DNA of 64,000 nucleotides. It comes from Proteus cibi (GTDB lineage: Bacteria; Pseudomonadota; Gammaproteobacteria; Enterobacterales; Enterobacteriaceae). The position numbers and the translations under genes were made by a program. Below are positions 9,748 through 17,786 of this stretch, piece by piece. The notes under the pieces are model-generated. The model worked only from the letters and a program-made list of their open reading frames with translations. It searched no databases and was not told the origin of the DNA. The DNA is taken from positions 144,478 through 208,477 of the forward strand of contig NZ_PENW01000016.1 of assembly GCF_003144405.1 (NCBI RefSeq), read 5' to 3'. Every line of letters begins with the position of its first letter. Position 1 is the stretch's first letter.

Positions 9748-11250
9748 TTAATCTGTGATTTGTTGAGTAAGTGCCTTATGTTTTGCTTTAACAGGAAAGA
9801 GCACAATAAATAAAGTCACAAAACATGAGATCCCCGCAGTCGCAATTGCATAAGCAAATCCTGAATTAAACGCCTCTGGTAACAAAGTAACAAAATCTTT
9901 GTCTAAACTATTTGTCGTATTTTCAGTCACTAAACCAACAATATCGATATAATTTACAGATATTCCCAATGCCTGACTTTGGATCACCATATAATGAATA
10001 GCTTGTTGCACCATCAATGTCCCTAATAAAGCAATTCCCATTGTCATGCCGGTTTGTCTTAATGCATTCATCGTTGCAGACGCCATACCAGAACGAGATG
10101 GTGGCACACTTTTCATCACTAAAGCACCTATTGCAGGTGTTGATAATCCCATTCCAGCACCTAATACAAACAGATAGCTTCCTGTTATTCCATAGTGGCT
10201 ATTTGTTGCTAATGTCGCTAATAGACAAGAAGAAATAGCGATAAATAAGAAACCATAGATCATAAGCTTTCTGACTGAAAAATAAGAAGAGAGTCGTCCA
10301 AAAGACATAGAAAACAGCGCCATTGCAATAAATTCTGGTGCCATTCTCCATCCCGTTTCTAATGCACTCCAGCCTTGTGCTTTTTGCAAAAAGAAAGCAA
10401 TAAAAAAGACATTACTGTATGTAGCAAAACCCAAGGTAAAAGAAGAAAGATTATATTGAAAGAACGTGCGATCTTTAAATAAAGTCAATGGTAGTAAAGG
10501 ACGTTGAACGCGTTTTTCTATCATTAAAAAAAGGACAAGAAATATAATTCCCGCAATCAGTGTTGATACCGTTCTATAATGTGACCACCCCACAGAGCCA
10601 GCTTCAATTAAACCATAAGTCAGTGATCCTAATCCCAACATACTGGTTAATTGACCCAAAGGATCTAAAGCAACATTTTCAGGATCAGCACTCTCACTTA
10701 ATCCATACCAACCTAATAAAACGGTAAGAATGCCAATAGGAATATTAATAAGAAATATACTCGCCCAACCGCTCGCATGAACTAAAACACCACCTAAAAT
10801 AGGACCAATGATGAGTGATAATGCACTAACAGAAGACCATATTCCTATGATGCGAACCCGTTCAATATCAATAGGAAAAGCATGAGTGATTAAAGACAGT
10901 GCCCCCGGAATAAGTGCAGCCGCAGCAATACCTTGAATAATACGTCCAAGAATTAATATTTCATGTTGCTGTGCAATTGCACAAATTACTGAGCCTAACG
11001 TGAAGATAATTACGCCCCATAGCCACACTTTTTTTCGTCCAAAGCGATCACTTAAAGGGCCGGATGACAAAATACAAGCTGATAGACAAAGTGCATAAGC
11101 ATCAACAATCCACTGCAAGGTTGCCATGTCAGCATGTATATCATTTTGAATAGTCGGTAGAGCCACATTTACGATACTAATATCGAGCGTTGCCATAAAA
11201 GTACCTAAACAAATGGCACAGATAAGTGACGGTCGTTTTAAAGAAGTCAT
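9748..11250 (-). CDS. DHA2-family (14-TMS) MFS multidrug exporter
   Basis: Starting at the ATG at 11250, this is a 500-residue exporter of the EmrB/QacA (DHA2) type. It shows MFS motif A (GPLSDRFGRKKVW), the motif C region SLIIGPILGGVLVHASGWASIFLINIPIG, and about 14 membrane segments. The start MTSLKRPSLICAICLGTFMATLDISIVNVALP is the standard DHA2 opening; the open frame extends further upstream, but that part would overlap the regulator promoter. It is divergent from a TetR-type regulator with a palindrome between them, so repression by that TetR is likely. It exports drugs or toxic compounds; the substrate is unknown. Confidence 0.85.
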   Translation of the reverse strand: MTSLKRPSLICAICLGTFMATLDISIVNVALPTIQNDIHADMATLQWIVDAYALCLSACILSSGPLSDRFGRKKVWLWGVIIFTLGSVICAIAQQHEILILGRIIQGIAAAALIPGALSLITHAFPIDIERVRIIGIWSSVSALSLIIGPILGGVLVHASGWASIFLINIPIGILTVLLGWYGLSESADPENVALDPLGQLTSMLGLGSLTYGLIEAGSVGWSHYRTVSTLIAGIIFLVLFLMIEKRVQRPLLPLTLFKDRTFFQYNLSSFTLGFATYSNVFFIAFFLQKAQGWSALETGWRMAPEFIAMALFSMSFGRLSSYFSVRKLMIYGFLFIAISSCLLATLATNSHYGITGSYLFVLGAGMGLSTPAIGALVMKSVPPSRSGMASATMNALRQTGMTMGIALLGTLMVQQAIHYMVIQSQALGISVNYIDIVGLVTENTTNSLDKDFVTLLPEAFNSGFAYAIATAGISCFVTLFIVLFPVKAKHKALTQQITD

Positions 11251-11299
11251 AAGCTTTATTGCCTTAATGATGAATAATAATAGCATCATAGTATTCGAC

Positions 11300-11312
11300 T
11301 GACCGTCGGTCA
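11300..11312. promoter_or_regulatory. Probable TetR operator
   Basis: The perfect palindrome TGACCG-T-CGGTCA lies in the divergent promoter region between the DHA2 exporter and the TetR gene at 11403. Palindromes of this type are typical TetR-family operators. Confidence 0.65.
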
Positions 11313-11402
11313 ATTGATATTGGTAATGAGTTTCATTTGTCATCATTGTGAGTCGCTTTAATATAGAGTACGCTTTACAAGCGCCTTTGAGGGAGATAAG
11401 TA

Positions 11403-11999
11403 ATGTCATTAGAAGAACAAACAACAGATAAACCGAGAACAAAACCCGCCGAGGTTCGTTTAGAAGAGTTAATGAATGCGGCAGAAACGTTATTTCTTGA
11501 TAAAGGTTTTGATGTCACAACCGTTAGCGATATCGTAAAAAAAGCAGGGGTAGCCAAAGGAACGTATTACCACTATTTTTCTGCCAAAACAGACGTTCTT
11601 GATGCACTCAGAACACGTTATATGGATTGGTATTTAAATAAAATAGATAACGCAATGGACGCTTGCTCACAACAAGATCATCGTGAAAAATTAAAACAAT
11701 GGTGTGAAATTAGCGTTATTGCTTATGTTGAGAAACAAGCATTACACGATATGCTTTTTCATCAAGTATTTCATCAAAGCAGTAATATTCATGAAAATAG
11801 GGCATTACAGCAAATTAAAACACTGTTAATTTCGGGTACGGAAAATAAAACTTGGTACGTAACACAACCGGAATTAACCAGTACATTAATTTATCATGGT
11901 ATGCATGCAGCTGTTGATAATTTAGACCATAGCAAAGAATATACCGCAAAAACATTAGGTAATATGTTATATCAGCAATTTACTCAATTGCTAAAATAA
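11403..11999 (+). CDS. TetR/AcrR-family regulator
   Basis: This 198-residue regulator has an N-terminal TetR HTH: LMNAAETLFLDKGFDVTTVSDIVKKAGVAKGTYYHYFSAKTDVL. The ligand-binding C-terminal half has no recognisable signature. A GAGGGAGAT ribosome site lies just before the ATG. It faces the DHA2 exporter gene across a region holding a TGACCG-T-CGGTCA palindrome, the classical arrangement for a local repressor whose ligand is an exporter substrate. A terminator hairpin follows. Confidence 0.88.
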   Translation: MSLEEQTTDKPRTKPAEVRLEELMNAAETLFLDKGFDVTTVSDIVKKAGVAKGTYYHYFSAKTDVLDALRTRYMDWYLNKIDNAMDACSQQDHREKLKQWCEISVIAYVEKQALHDMLFHQVFHQSSNIHENRALQQIKTLLISGTENKTWYVTQPELTSTLIYHGMHAAVDNLDHSKEYTAKTLGNMLYQQFTQLLK

Positions 12000-12046
12000 A
12001 TGAAATCTTATCGTGACAGTGTCACGACATGAGGTTTTGACAAGAG

Positions 12047-12069
12047 AAAAGGGTAAAATTACCCTTTTT
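12047..12069. terminator. Bidirectional terminator hairpin
   Basis: AAAAGGGTAA and its complement flank a short A/T loop, with A- and T-runs at either side, between two convergent TetR genes. A second perfect palindrome, TCGTGACAGTGTCACGA, lies just upstream at 12011-12027. Confidence 0.8.
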
Positions 12070-12071
12070 AT

Positions 12072-12662
12072 TTATTCTGTCGAATTACGTAGACTGTTTA
12101 ATAAAGTATCTAATGTTGATTTAGCCTGCTCTAGTTGAGTTTTACCATCAAGACTATTGGCTATCCATAAAGCAGTCGCTTCTAAACTACCATAAATAAA
12201 TAGAGCCAACATTTTTGAGTCGGTTTTGATAAGTATTTTATTTTCGATAAGTTTATCAATCATATTGCTCATTGATATTACACAATGAGTGGGGAGTTCC
12301 GTCAATTTATCACTTAATACGGCACGTGAATCTCGCATAATAATACGTTGAATTTCAGGCTCTAAAGCCATTTCTAAATAGGTATGACAACGCATTGAGA
12401 ATGCCAACCAAGGATCATCAATAATATCGGAAATAGCCTGCAAACGCGCATCCATCTCTGCATCTATTTGTGCAACAACAGCAGATAACAATCCTTTTTT
12501 ATCACCAAAATGGTGATATAACGCCCCCCGAGTTAATCCTGCTTGCGCCGTTAAGTCATCCATTGATGCTTCTGCATAACCTTGTTCACAAAAGACTTTT
12601 CTCGCTGTTTGTAGCAATAATAGTCGTGTTTCTTCCATTTCAGCACGCGTACGTCTAGCCAT
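12072..12662 (-). CDS. TetR/AcrR-family regulator
   Basis: This 196-residue regulator resembles the AcrR subgroup: MARRTRAEMEETRLLLLQTARKVFCEQGYAEASMDDLTAQAGLTRGALYHHFGDKKGLL contains the complete TetR HTH. An AGGAG ribosome site precedes the ATG. It is divergent from an MFS transporter gene, and the shared promoter region is packed with palindromic ATACATACG/CGTATGTAT sequences, which are its probable operators. It most likely represses the neighbouring transporter. Confidence 0.88.
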   Translation of the reverse strand: MARRTRAEMEETRLLLLQTARKVFCEQGYAEASMDDLTAQAGLTRGALYHHFGDKKGLLSAVVAQIDAEMDARLQAISDIIDDPWLAFSMRCHTYLEMALEPEIQRIIMRDSRAVLSDKLTELPTHCVISMSNMIDKLIENKILIKTDSKMLALFIYGSLEATALWIANSLDGKTQLEQAKSTLDTLLNSLRNSTE

Positions 12663-12680
12663 TTTATCTCCTTTTTCAAA

Positions 12681-12754
12681 TATACATACGTGTTGTTTGT
12701 ATATTTACATTCAACTCGTATGTATATATATTTATACATACGTAATGTATGTAT
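12681..12754. promoter_or_regulatory. Clustered palindromic TetR operators
   Basis: The segment holds CGTATGTATA (12717-12726) with its exact complement at 12733-12742, a second overlapping palindrome ATACATAC-N5-GTATGTAT (12734-12754), and a third half-site copy TATACATACG at 12681-12690. It lies between the divergent TetR gene and the MFS gene and includes the probable -10 regions of both. Confidence 0.7.
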
Positions 12755-12801
12755 TATCTTTAACCCTCGTCAAAATGGCAAGGGTAAACATAAGGAAAAC
12801 G

Positions 12802-14010
12802 ATGATAAGCACTTATCGAACACTGTTTAGCTATAAAGGCACTCTATCTTTCACCTTAGCGGGAATGGTTGCAAGATTACCATTACCAATGATGGGGATT
12901 GGTATCATAATGATGATTTCACAACTTACAGGGAGTTATGCATTAGCGGGAATAATCTCTGCTAGTTTTGTATTTACTTACGCAATTCTATCACCCCAAA
13001 TATCACGTTTAGTTGATAATTATGGGCAATATAGAATTTTACCTTTATTCACATCAATTAGTGTGATTGGGATCGGGGGGATGCTATTAGCTACATGGTT
13101 ACAGTGGCATATTAGTTTATTATTTATTTTTGCAGTACTGATTGGTTTTATGCCGTGTATTTCTGCCATGATCAGAGCGAGATGGACCGCAATTTATAAA
13201 GAAGATAGTCGTTTACAAACAGCTTATTCATTAGAAAGTGTGTTTGATGAAGTGACATTTATTATTGGTCCACCCATTTCTGTCACATTAAGTGTCGCTT
13301 TTTTCCCTCAAGCAGGGTTATTACTAGCCGCTTTTTTTCTTATTATGGGTGTGTTATTACTCGTTTTACAACGTGATACAGAGCCGGCAATAATATCAAT
13401 ATCGTCTGAATCAACATCTCATAAAACACACTCTGTGATCCGTTTTTCTCTTGTCAAAATCTTAACTGTTATTATGATTTTTATGGGCGTTATTGTAGGT
13501 ACTATTGATATTTTTAGTGTGGCTTTTGCCAATGCCCAAAAAATACCCGCAGGAGCCAGTTTTGTATTAGCAGCCTATGCGGTTGGCTCTTGTTTTGCAG
13601 GCTTATTTTTTGGCACGTTAAAATTATCAACACCTTTACACCATTTATTATGCTTAGGTGGCATCGCAACTTTCCTTACTATTTTGCCTCTTATTTTCGT
13701 CGGCTCTATTTATAGCTTAAGTTTTGTCGTATTAATTTCGGGGATCTTCTTTGCTCCTATGATAATCGTGACTATGTCACTTATTGAGAAAAATGTACCA
13801 GAAAATCAGCTAACTGAAGGAATGACATGGTTACTTGCAGGGTTAAATGTAGGTACAGCAATTGGTGCAACATTAACAGGACAACGGATTGATTATTCCG
13901 GTGTTCAATCTGGTATATGGGTTGCAATTGGAGCAAGTGCTTTAGTGATGTTAATTGCATTTTTAGGTTTTCAACGCATTAATCATAAAAGCAGTAAAAG
14001 TTATGTGTGA
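12802..14010 (+). CDS. MFS transporter
   Basis: The ATG at 12802 has a good ribosome site (TAAGGA, 5-6 bases upstream) and gives a 402-residue protein with about 12 membrane helices. In-frame ATGs upstream lie inside the operator region and are unlikely to be used. The sequence contains the MFS-like loop ISRLVDNYGQYRILP and the late segment GLNVGTAIGATLTGQRIDYSG. The substrate is unknown. It is divergent from, and probably repressed by, the TetR gene at 12072. Confidence 0.82.
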   Translation: MISTYRTLFSYKGTLSFTLAGMVARLPLPMMGIGIIMMISQLTGSYALAGIISASFVFTYAILSPQISRLVDNYGQYRILPLFTSISVIGIGGMLLATWLQWHISLLFIFAVLIGFMPCISAMIRARWTAIYKEDSRLQTAYSLESVFDEVTFIIGPPISVTLSVAFFPQAGLLLAAFFLIMGVLLLVLQRDTEPAIISISSESTSHKTHSVIRFSLVKILTVIMIFMGVIVGTIDIFSVAFANAQKIPAGASFVLAAYAVGSCFAGLFFGTLKLSTPLHHLLCLGGIATFLTILPLIFVGSIYSLSFVVLISGIFFAPMIIVTMSLIEKNVPENQLTEGMTWLLAGLNVGTAIGATLTGQRIDYSGVQSGIWVAIGASALVMLIAFLGFQRINHKSSKSYV

Positions 14011-14022
14011 TTAATAACGCAC

Positions 14023-14070
14023 AAAGCCTAAGATATCAGCAAAAATTAATGACAATATCTTAGGCTTTTT
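14023..14070. terminator. Bidirectional terminator hairpin
   Basis: AAGCCTAAGATAT and its exact complement (14024-14036 and 14055-14067) flank an 18-base loop and are followed by a T-run. It lies between the convergent MFS and fhuB genes. Confidence 0.85.
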
Positions 14071-14073
14071 AAA

Positions 14074-16041
14074 TCAACGGCTACGATTTAACAACATTAA
14101 ACAAAGGAAATAGCTACCACCTAAAATCGCCACCAACGTTCCTGCTGCAATTTGAGCGGGATAAATAAATATCTGCCCAAGCCAATCAGCCCACACCATT
14201 AAGATTCCACCAATTAATCCTGAAACTATCAATTGTGATTTGATTTTATGGGCACCAAGTAATATTGCCGTATGCGGAGCCACTAAGCCAATAAAGGCAA
14301 TAGGGCCAACGGTTGAAGTTACTAAGGCACATAATAACGAGACAATGATTAATAAAACAATACTGGCATGCCCAGCATGTAATCCACGAGCTGAGGCAAA
14401 ACTTCGACCAATAGATATTAATGCAAGCCAGCGCGTTAATAAAAAGACGCTACCCACAATTAATGTGATTGCGAATGCAAAATAGAGAGCCTGTTCACGG
14501 GTCACACGATAAGTCGAGCCTGATAACCACAGTAATATTTTATAGCTATTTAAGGAGCCTTTAGCTAAGAAAAATTGAATAAAGGCTTCCAAACTCGCCG
14601 TTAATGCAATACCCGTTAATATTAAGCTGGCTGGTGCATATTGGTGCCTTCTGCCTAAAACTAATAAAATAATCATCACAACACAGCTGCCTAATAGCGC
14701 AACGCCCCACAGTGATGTTTGTAAGGTGCTCCCTAAAATTAAGCTCGAAAAAACTAATGCAAAAGTAGCGCCCGATGACACCCCCAAAATATCTGGGCTA
14801 GCTAATGGGTTATAAATTAAACGCTGCAAGATAACACCGGCAATAGCGAGAGCAATACCTGCAAATAACCCAGCCAATAAGCGTGGTGATCGCAATGCCC
14901 ATTGATAAACGGAAGGTATTTCCCAGAACCATTGTTGTTCATTAATATGAATGAAAAGGGTAAGGACTAACCCGAGTATTAATAATACAAATATTCCTAT
15001 CACAGTATATTTTGATACTGTTTTAGCCTGTGAATTAATTGAAATCGAAAGCTGATCTTGAGCGCGCATTTTCTTACGGCTAAACCAAATTAGTGCAGGT
15101 GCTCCAATAGCGGCTGCAGTAACACCACTTGGAATAACTGTATTAAGCCACTGTCCAACCCCTATCGCCAAGCTATCCGTAATAAGCAATAAACATATTC
15201 CCATTAGGCAACTGGCAATAAGTTCTTGGCGGGCAGTTCTTGCACCTAATGTTCTAACAATATTAGGTGCAAGTAATCCGATAAAACTAATCACTCCAAC
15301 AGCAGTAATAGAGACAGAAACTAACCAAGTACTTAATATAATAAAAAAGGCAAATGCAGGTAAAACAGACAATCCTCGAGCTGTCGCACCTTCATTACCT
15401 AAACGTAATAATGTGAGAATACGAGGTGCAAAAATAAAAATAAGTACAACAGGTGCAATTCGCGGTAATAACCAAAAAAATGAATTCCAACCATCTTGAG
15501 CCAAATCTCCGGCTCCCCACATAAATATATTTTGAGCAAATTGAGAATTTAATGTCACTAATGCGGTCGCGATAGCACCTAATAGAATATTGGCTACCAT
15601 ACCGGAAACAACAAGGGGTAAACCGGTCATATTACGAATGCCGGCAATAATAATCACAAAACCAAATGCAAATAAAGCGCCTATTGTTGCAGCTAATGCA
15701 CTGTGATCAGCAACCCAATCGGTAAACCAAATATTCACAATAACTAAAGCTAACCAAGCTCCTGATGAGGTGCCTAATGTTAAGGGTGATGTCAGGTTAT
15801 TTTGCGTTAATTGCTGCATTAAACTCCCGACAACACCAAAGATCCCCCCAATCAGTAGTGTTATTGCTAAACGTGGTAATTGTGCATGAATAAAAAAAAC
15901 ATCAGCGAATGGTGAGGATATTTCTGGATGTCTTAATAAATACCATTGGTGAGATAATGAAAGAGAATTATCAACTTGTAAGCTGATAATACTTAATAAG
16001 ATAATTGCCAAAAAATAAAAAGTATATTGCTTAATTTTCAT
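14074..16041 (-). CDS. fhuB: Ferric-hydroxamate ABC permease FhuB
   Basis: The protein has 655 residues (E. coli FhuB about 660) and consists of two fused FecCD-type permease halves: residues about 1-320 and 340-655. Each half has the family signature, for example the GGIFGVVGSLMQQLTQNNLTSPLTLGTSSGAW region in the first and AGIALAIAGVILQRLIYNPLASPDILGVSSGA in the second. Each half also has the later VGPIAFIGLVAPH-type coupling loop (VISFIGLLAPN in the first half). It forms the inner-membrane channel for hydroxamate siderophores with FhuC and FhuD. Its start overlaps the end of fhuD by 11 bp. Confidence 0.93.
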   Translation of the reverse strand: MKIKQYTFYFLAIILLSIISLQVDNSLSLSHQWYLLRHPEISSPFADVFFIHAQLPRLAITLLIGGIFGVVGSLMQQLTQNNLTSPLTLGTSSGAWLALVIVNIWFTDWVADHSALAATIGALFAFGFVIIIAGIRNMTGLPLVVSGMVANILLGAIATALVTLNSQFAQNIFMWGAGDLAQDGWNSFFWLLPRIAPVVLIFIFAPRILTLLRLGNEGATARGLSVLPAFAFFIILSTWLVSVSITAVGVISFIGLLAPNIVRTLGARTARQELIASCLMGICLLLITDSLAIGVGQWLNTVIPSGVTAAAIGAPALIWFSRKKMRAQDQLSISINSQAKTVSKYTVIGIFVLLILGLVLTLFIHINEQQWFWEIPSVYQWALRSPRLLAGLFAGIALAIAGVILQRLIYNPLASPDILGVSSGATFALVFSSLILGSTLQTSLWGVALLGSCVVMIILLVLGRRHQYAPASLILTGIALTASLEAFIQFFLAKGSLNSYKILLWLSGSTYRVTREQALYFAFAITLIVGSVFLLTRWLALISIGRSFASARGLHAGHASIVLLIIVSLLCALVTSTVGPIAFIGLVAPHTAILLGAHKIKSQLIVSGLIGGILMVWADWLGQIFIYPAQIAAGTLVAILGGSYFLCLMLLNRSR

Positions 16042-16939
16042 TATTCGGTGCCATATCTAATAAACTTTCTGTAATGGCTTCTGCCATTAACGTTAACGAT
16101 GTCACTCCGCCATAATTCCAGACGGGTTTTACCGAATGAAAATGTCCATTTTGAACAAATGGCATGGCTTGCCATAACACGGACTTTTGCAGTTTACTTT
16201 CATCGGGAAAAGGCAACATATAAAGAACGTAACCTTGCTTAATCTGCTGCAACACATTCATTCTTCTTTGGTCGATTCCCCAAGGTTGAGGAGGTAACGA
16301 TATTGCTGATTTCAATCCCAACTTATTAACTACAAATTCAGTTGTTGAGTTTTCTGTGTATAAAAAAACGGACGTTAATGTAGAAAAACGGATCACTTCG
16401 ACTTCTGGTAGCGTAATAAATGATAATTGTAATTTTTCTCTTAATTGTGCAAAAGTATTGTCCATCTCAGCTAATTTTTGCCGCGCAAGCGTCTCTTTCC
16501 CTAAAAGAGAGGCTAGGGTATTAAAATGCGCTAAAGCCACAGTGGCAGCATTATCTTGGCGAGAAAAATTAGGTAAATACACAACGGGGGCGATAGTTTG
16601 CAACACTGGCAATAAATCTTGTTGCGAACTTGCCGCTAAAATAAGATCGGGCTTTAACGATGCCATTTTTTCTAAATTAGGCTCTGCCCGCATACCCACT
16701 TCTTCAATAGAGTTTGGGGCAATAGGGTGAGCCACCCATTGGTTATACCCAGCAATTTCGGTCGCACCTACGGGAATAACATCTAGTGTTAATATTTGTT
16801 CCAGTAAATCCCAATCTAAAACAATAATGCGTTGCGGTATTTTATTGGTATTTGGCGTAGCATTGACGATAGGAGTGATCAATAAAATAGCCAGACCCAA
16901 AGACAGTGATTTAACTATTTTTTGTAATATTACACGCAT
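16031..16939 (-). CDS. fhuD: Ferric-hydroxamate-binding protein FhuD
   Basis: This 302-residue periplasmic class III binding protein (E. coli FhuD 296) has a signal peptide ending near VNA-T. Family landmarks are RIIVLDWDLLEQILTLDVIPVGATEI, a lobe with SLKPDLILAASSQQDLLPVLQTIAPVVYL, and WGIDQRRMNVLQQI. It hands ferric hydroxamates such as ferrichrome to FhuB. It overlaps fhuC by 10 bp and fhuB by 11 bp, indicating translational coupling. Confidence 0.92.
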   Translation of the reverse strand: MRVILQKIVKSLSLGLAILLITPIVNATPNTNKIPQRIIVLDWDLLEQILTLDVIPVGATEIAGYNQWVAHPIAPNSIEEVGMRAEPNLEKMASLKPDLILAASSQQDLLPVLQTIAPVVYLPNFSRQDNAATVALAHFNTLASLLGKETLARQKLAEMDNTFAQLREKLQLSFITLPEVEVIRFSTLTSVFLYTENSTTEFVVNKLGLKSAISLPPQPWGIDQRRMNVLQQIKQGYVLYMLPFPDESKLQKSVLWQAMPFVQNGHFHSVKPVWNYGGVTSLTLMAEAITESLLDMAPNNEN

Positions 16940-17718
16940 ACTACTGCCACCTTATGTTGTTGTGAACCTTTATTATCAGGGTGCTCTATCAGCTTAATCG
17001 GTGTTTCATAAAGTGCAGAAAGTCGTTCATCATCAAAAAGTAATGAAGCATCACCTTCAAATGCAATGTTGCCTTTTTTAAGCGCGATAATATGAGTGGC
17101 ATAACGTAAGGCAAGGTTAAGATCATGCAAAATAACGATGATACCAACATGCTGAGTTTGATTTAGCTCACGCAATAATTCCATGAGTTGATATTGATGA
17201 TGTATATCTAATGCTGATGTTGGTTCATCTAAAATCAAAATAGGTGATTGTTGAGCCAGTAACATGGCAACCCAAGCCCGTTGACGTTCACCACCAGATA
17301 AATCATCAGCAAGCGTGTCAGCAAAAGGAAGGACTCCCGCTTTTTCCATCGCTGTTGTGATAATTTCATCGTCTTTTTTATTCCAACGACCTAATGTTCC
17401 ACGCCAAGGAAAGCGACCTAAACGCACTAACTCTCTAACAGTTAATCCAGCAGAAGCGGGAAGTTTTTGTGGGAGAAAGGCAATTTGTTTAGCCAGATCA
17501 CGAGGCTTATAATGTGAAATATTGCTGTTATTTAGTGTAACAGAACCACTATCTGGGGCTTGCTGACCTGATAACAAACTGACTAAAGTCGATTTACCTG
17601 AGCCATTATGACCGAGCACAATGGTCAATCCTAGATCTGAAATACGCAGTGAGGGAATAGATAGAATAGTGCGTCCACCGCGATCCATTTGAATATTTGA
17701 GAGTTCAAACATGGTCAC
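16930..17718 (-). CDS. fhuC: Ferric-hydroxamate ABC ATPase FhuC
   Basis: This 262-residue ABC ATPase has Walker A GHNGSGKST (residues 36-44), the Q-loop in FLPQKLP, signature LSGGERQRAW, Walker B ILILDEPTSALD and the switch His in VILHDLN. It powers FhuB. It is the second gene of the locus, separated from the receptor gene by 68 bp that contain a hairpin. Confidence 0.93.
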   Translation of the reverse strand: MTMFELSNIQMDRGGRTILSIPSLRISDLGLTIVLGHNGSGKSTLVSLLSGQQAPDSGSVTLNNSNISHYKPRDLAKQIAFLPQKLPASAGLTVRELVRLGRFPWRGTLGRWNKKDDEIITTAMEKAGVLPFADTLADDLSGGERQRAWVAMLLAQQSPILILDEPTSALDIHHQYQLMELLRELNQTQHVGIIVILHDLNLALRYATHIIALKKGNIAFEGDASLLFDDERLSALYETPIKLIEHPDNKGSQQHKVAVVCV

Positions 17719-17733
17719 TCATTTATAAAATGA

Positions 17734-17776
17734 TATTCCGCCTTTTATTGCATGGTTAACAACAAAAAGCGGAATA
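17734..17776 (-). promoter_or_regulatory. Intercistronic hairpin in the fhu operon
   Basis: TATTCCGC and its complement GCGGAATA flank a 27-base segment, and the stem nearly continues into T/A runs. It sits between the receptor gene and fhuC and could reduce read-through so that more receptor than importer is made; that role is inference. Confidence 0.45.
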
Positions 17777-17786
17777 ATAAAGAAAA

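Noticed and set aside
11251..11442. 64-codon upstream extension of the DHA2 exporter frame
   Set aside because: It covers the operator and the TetR gene start, and the family begins at the ATG at 11250.
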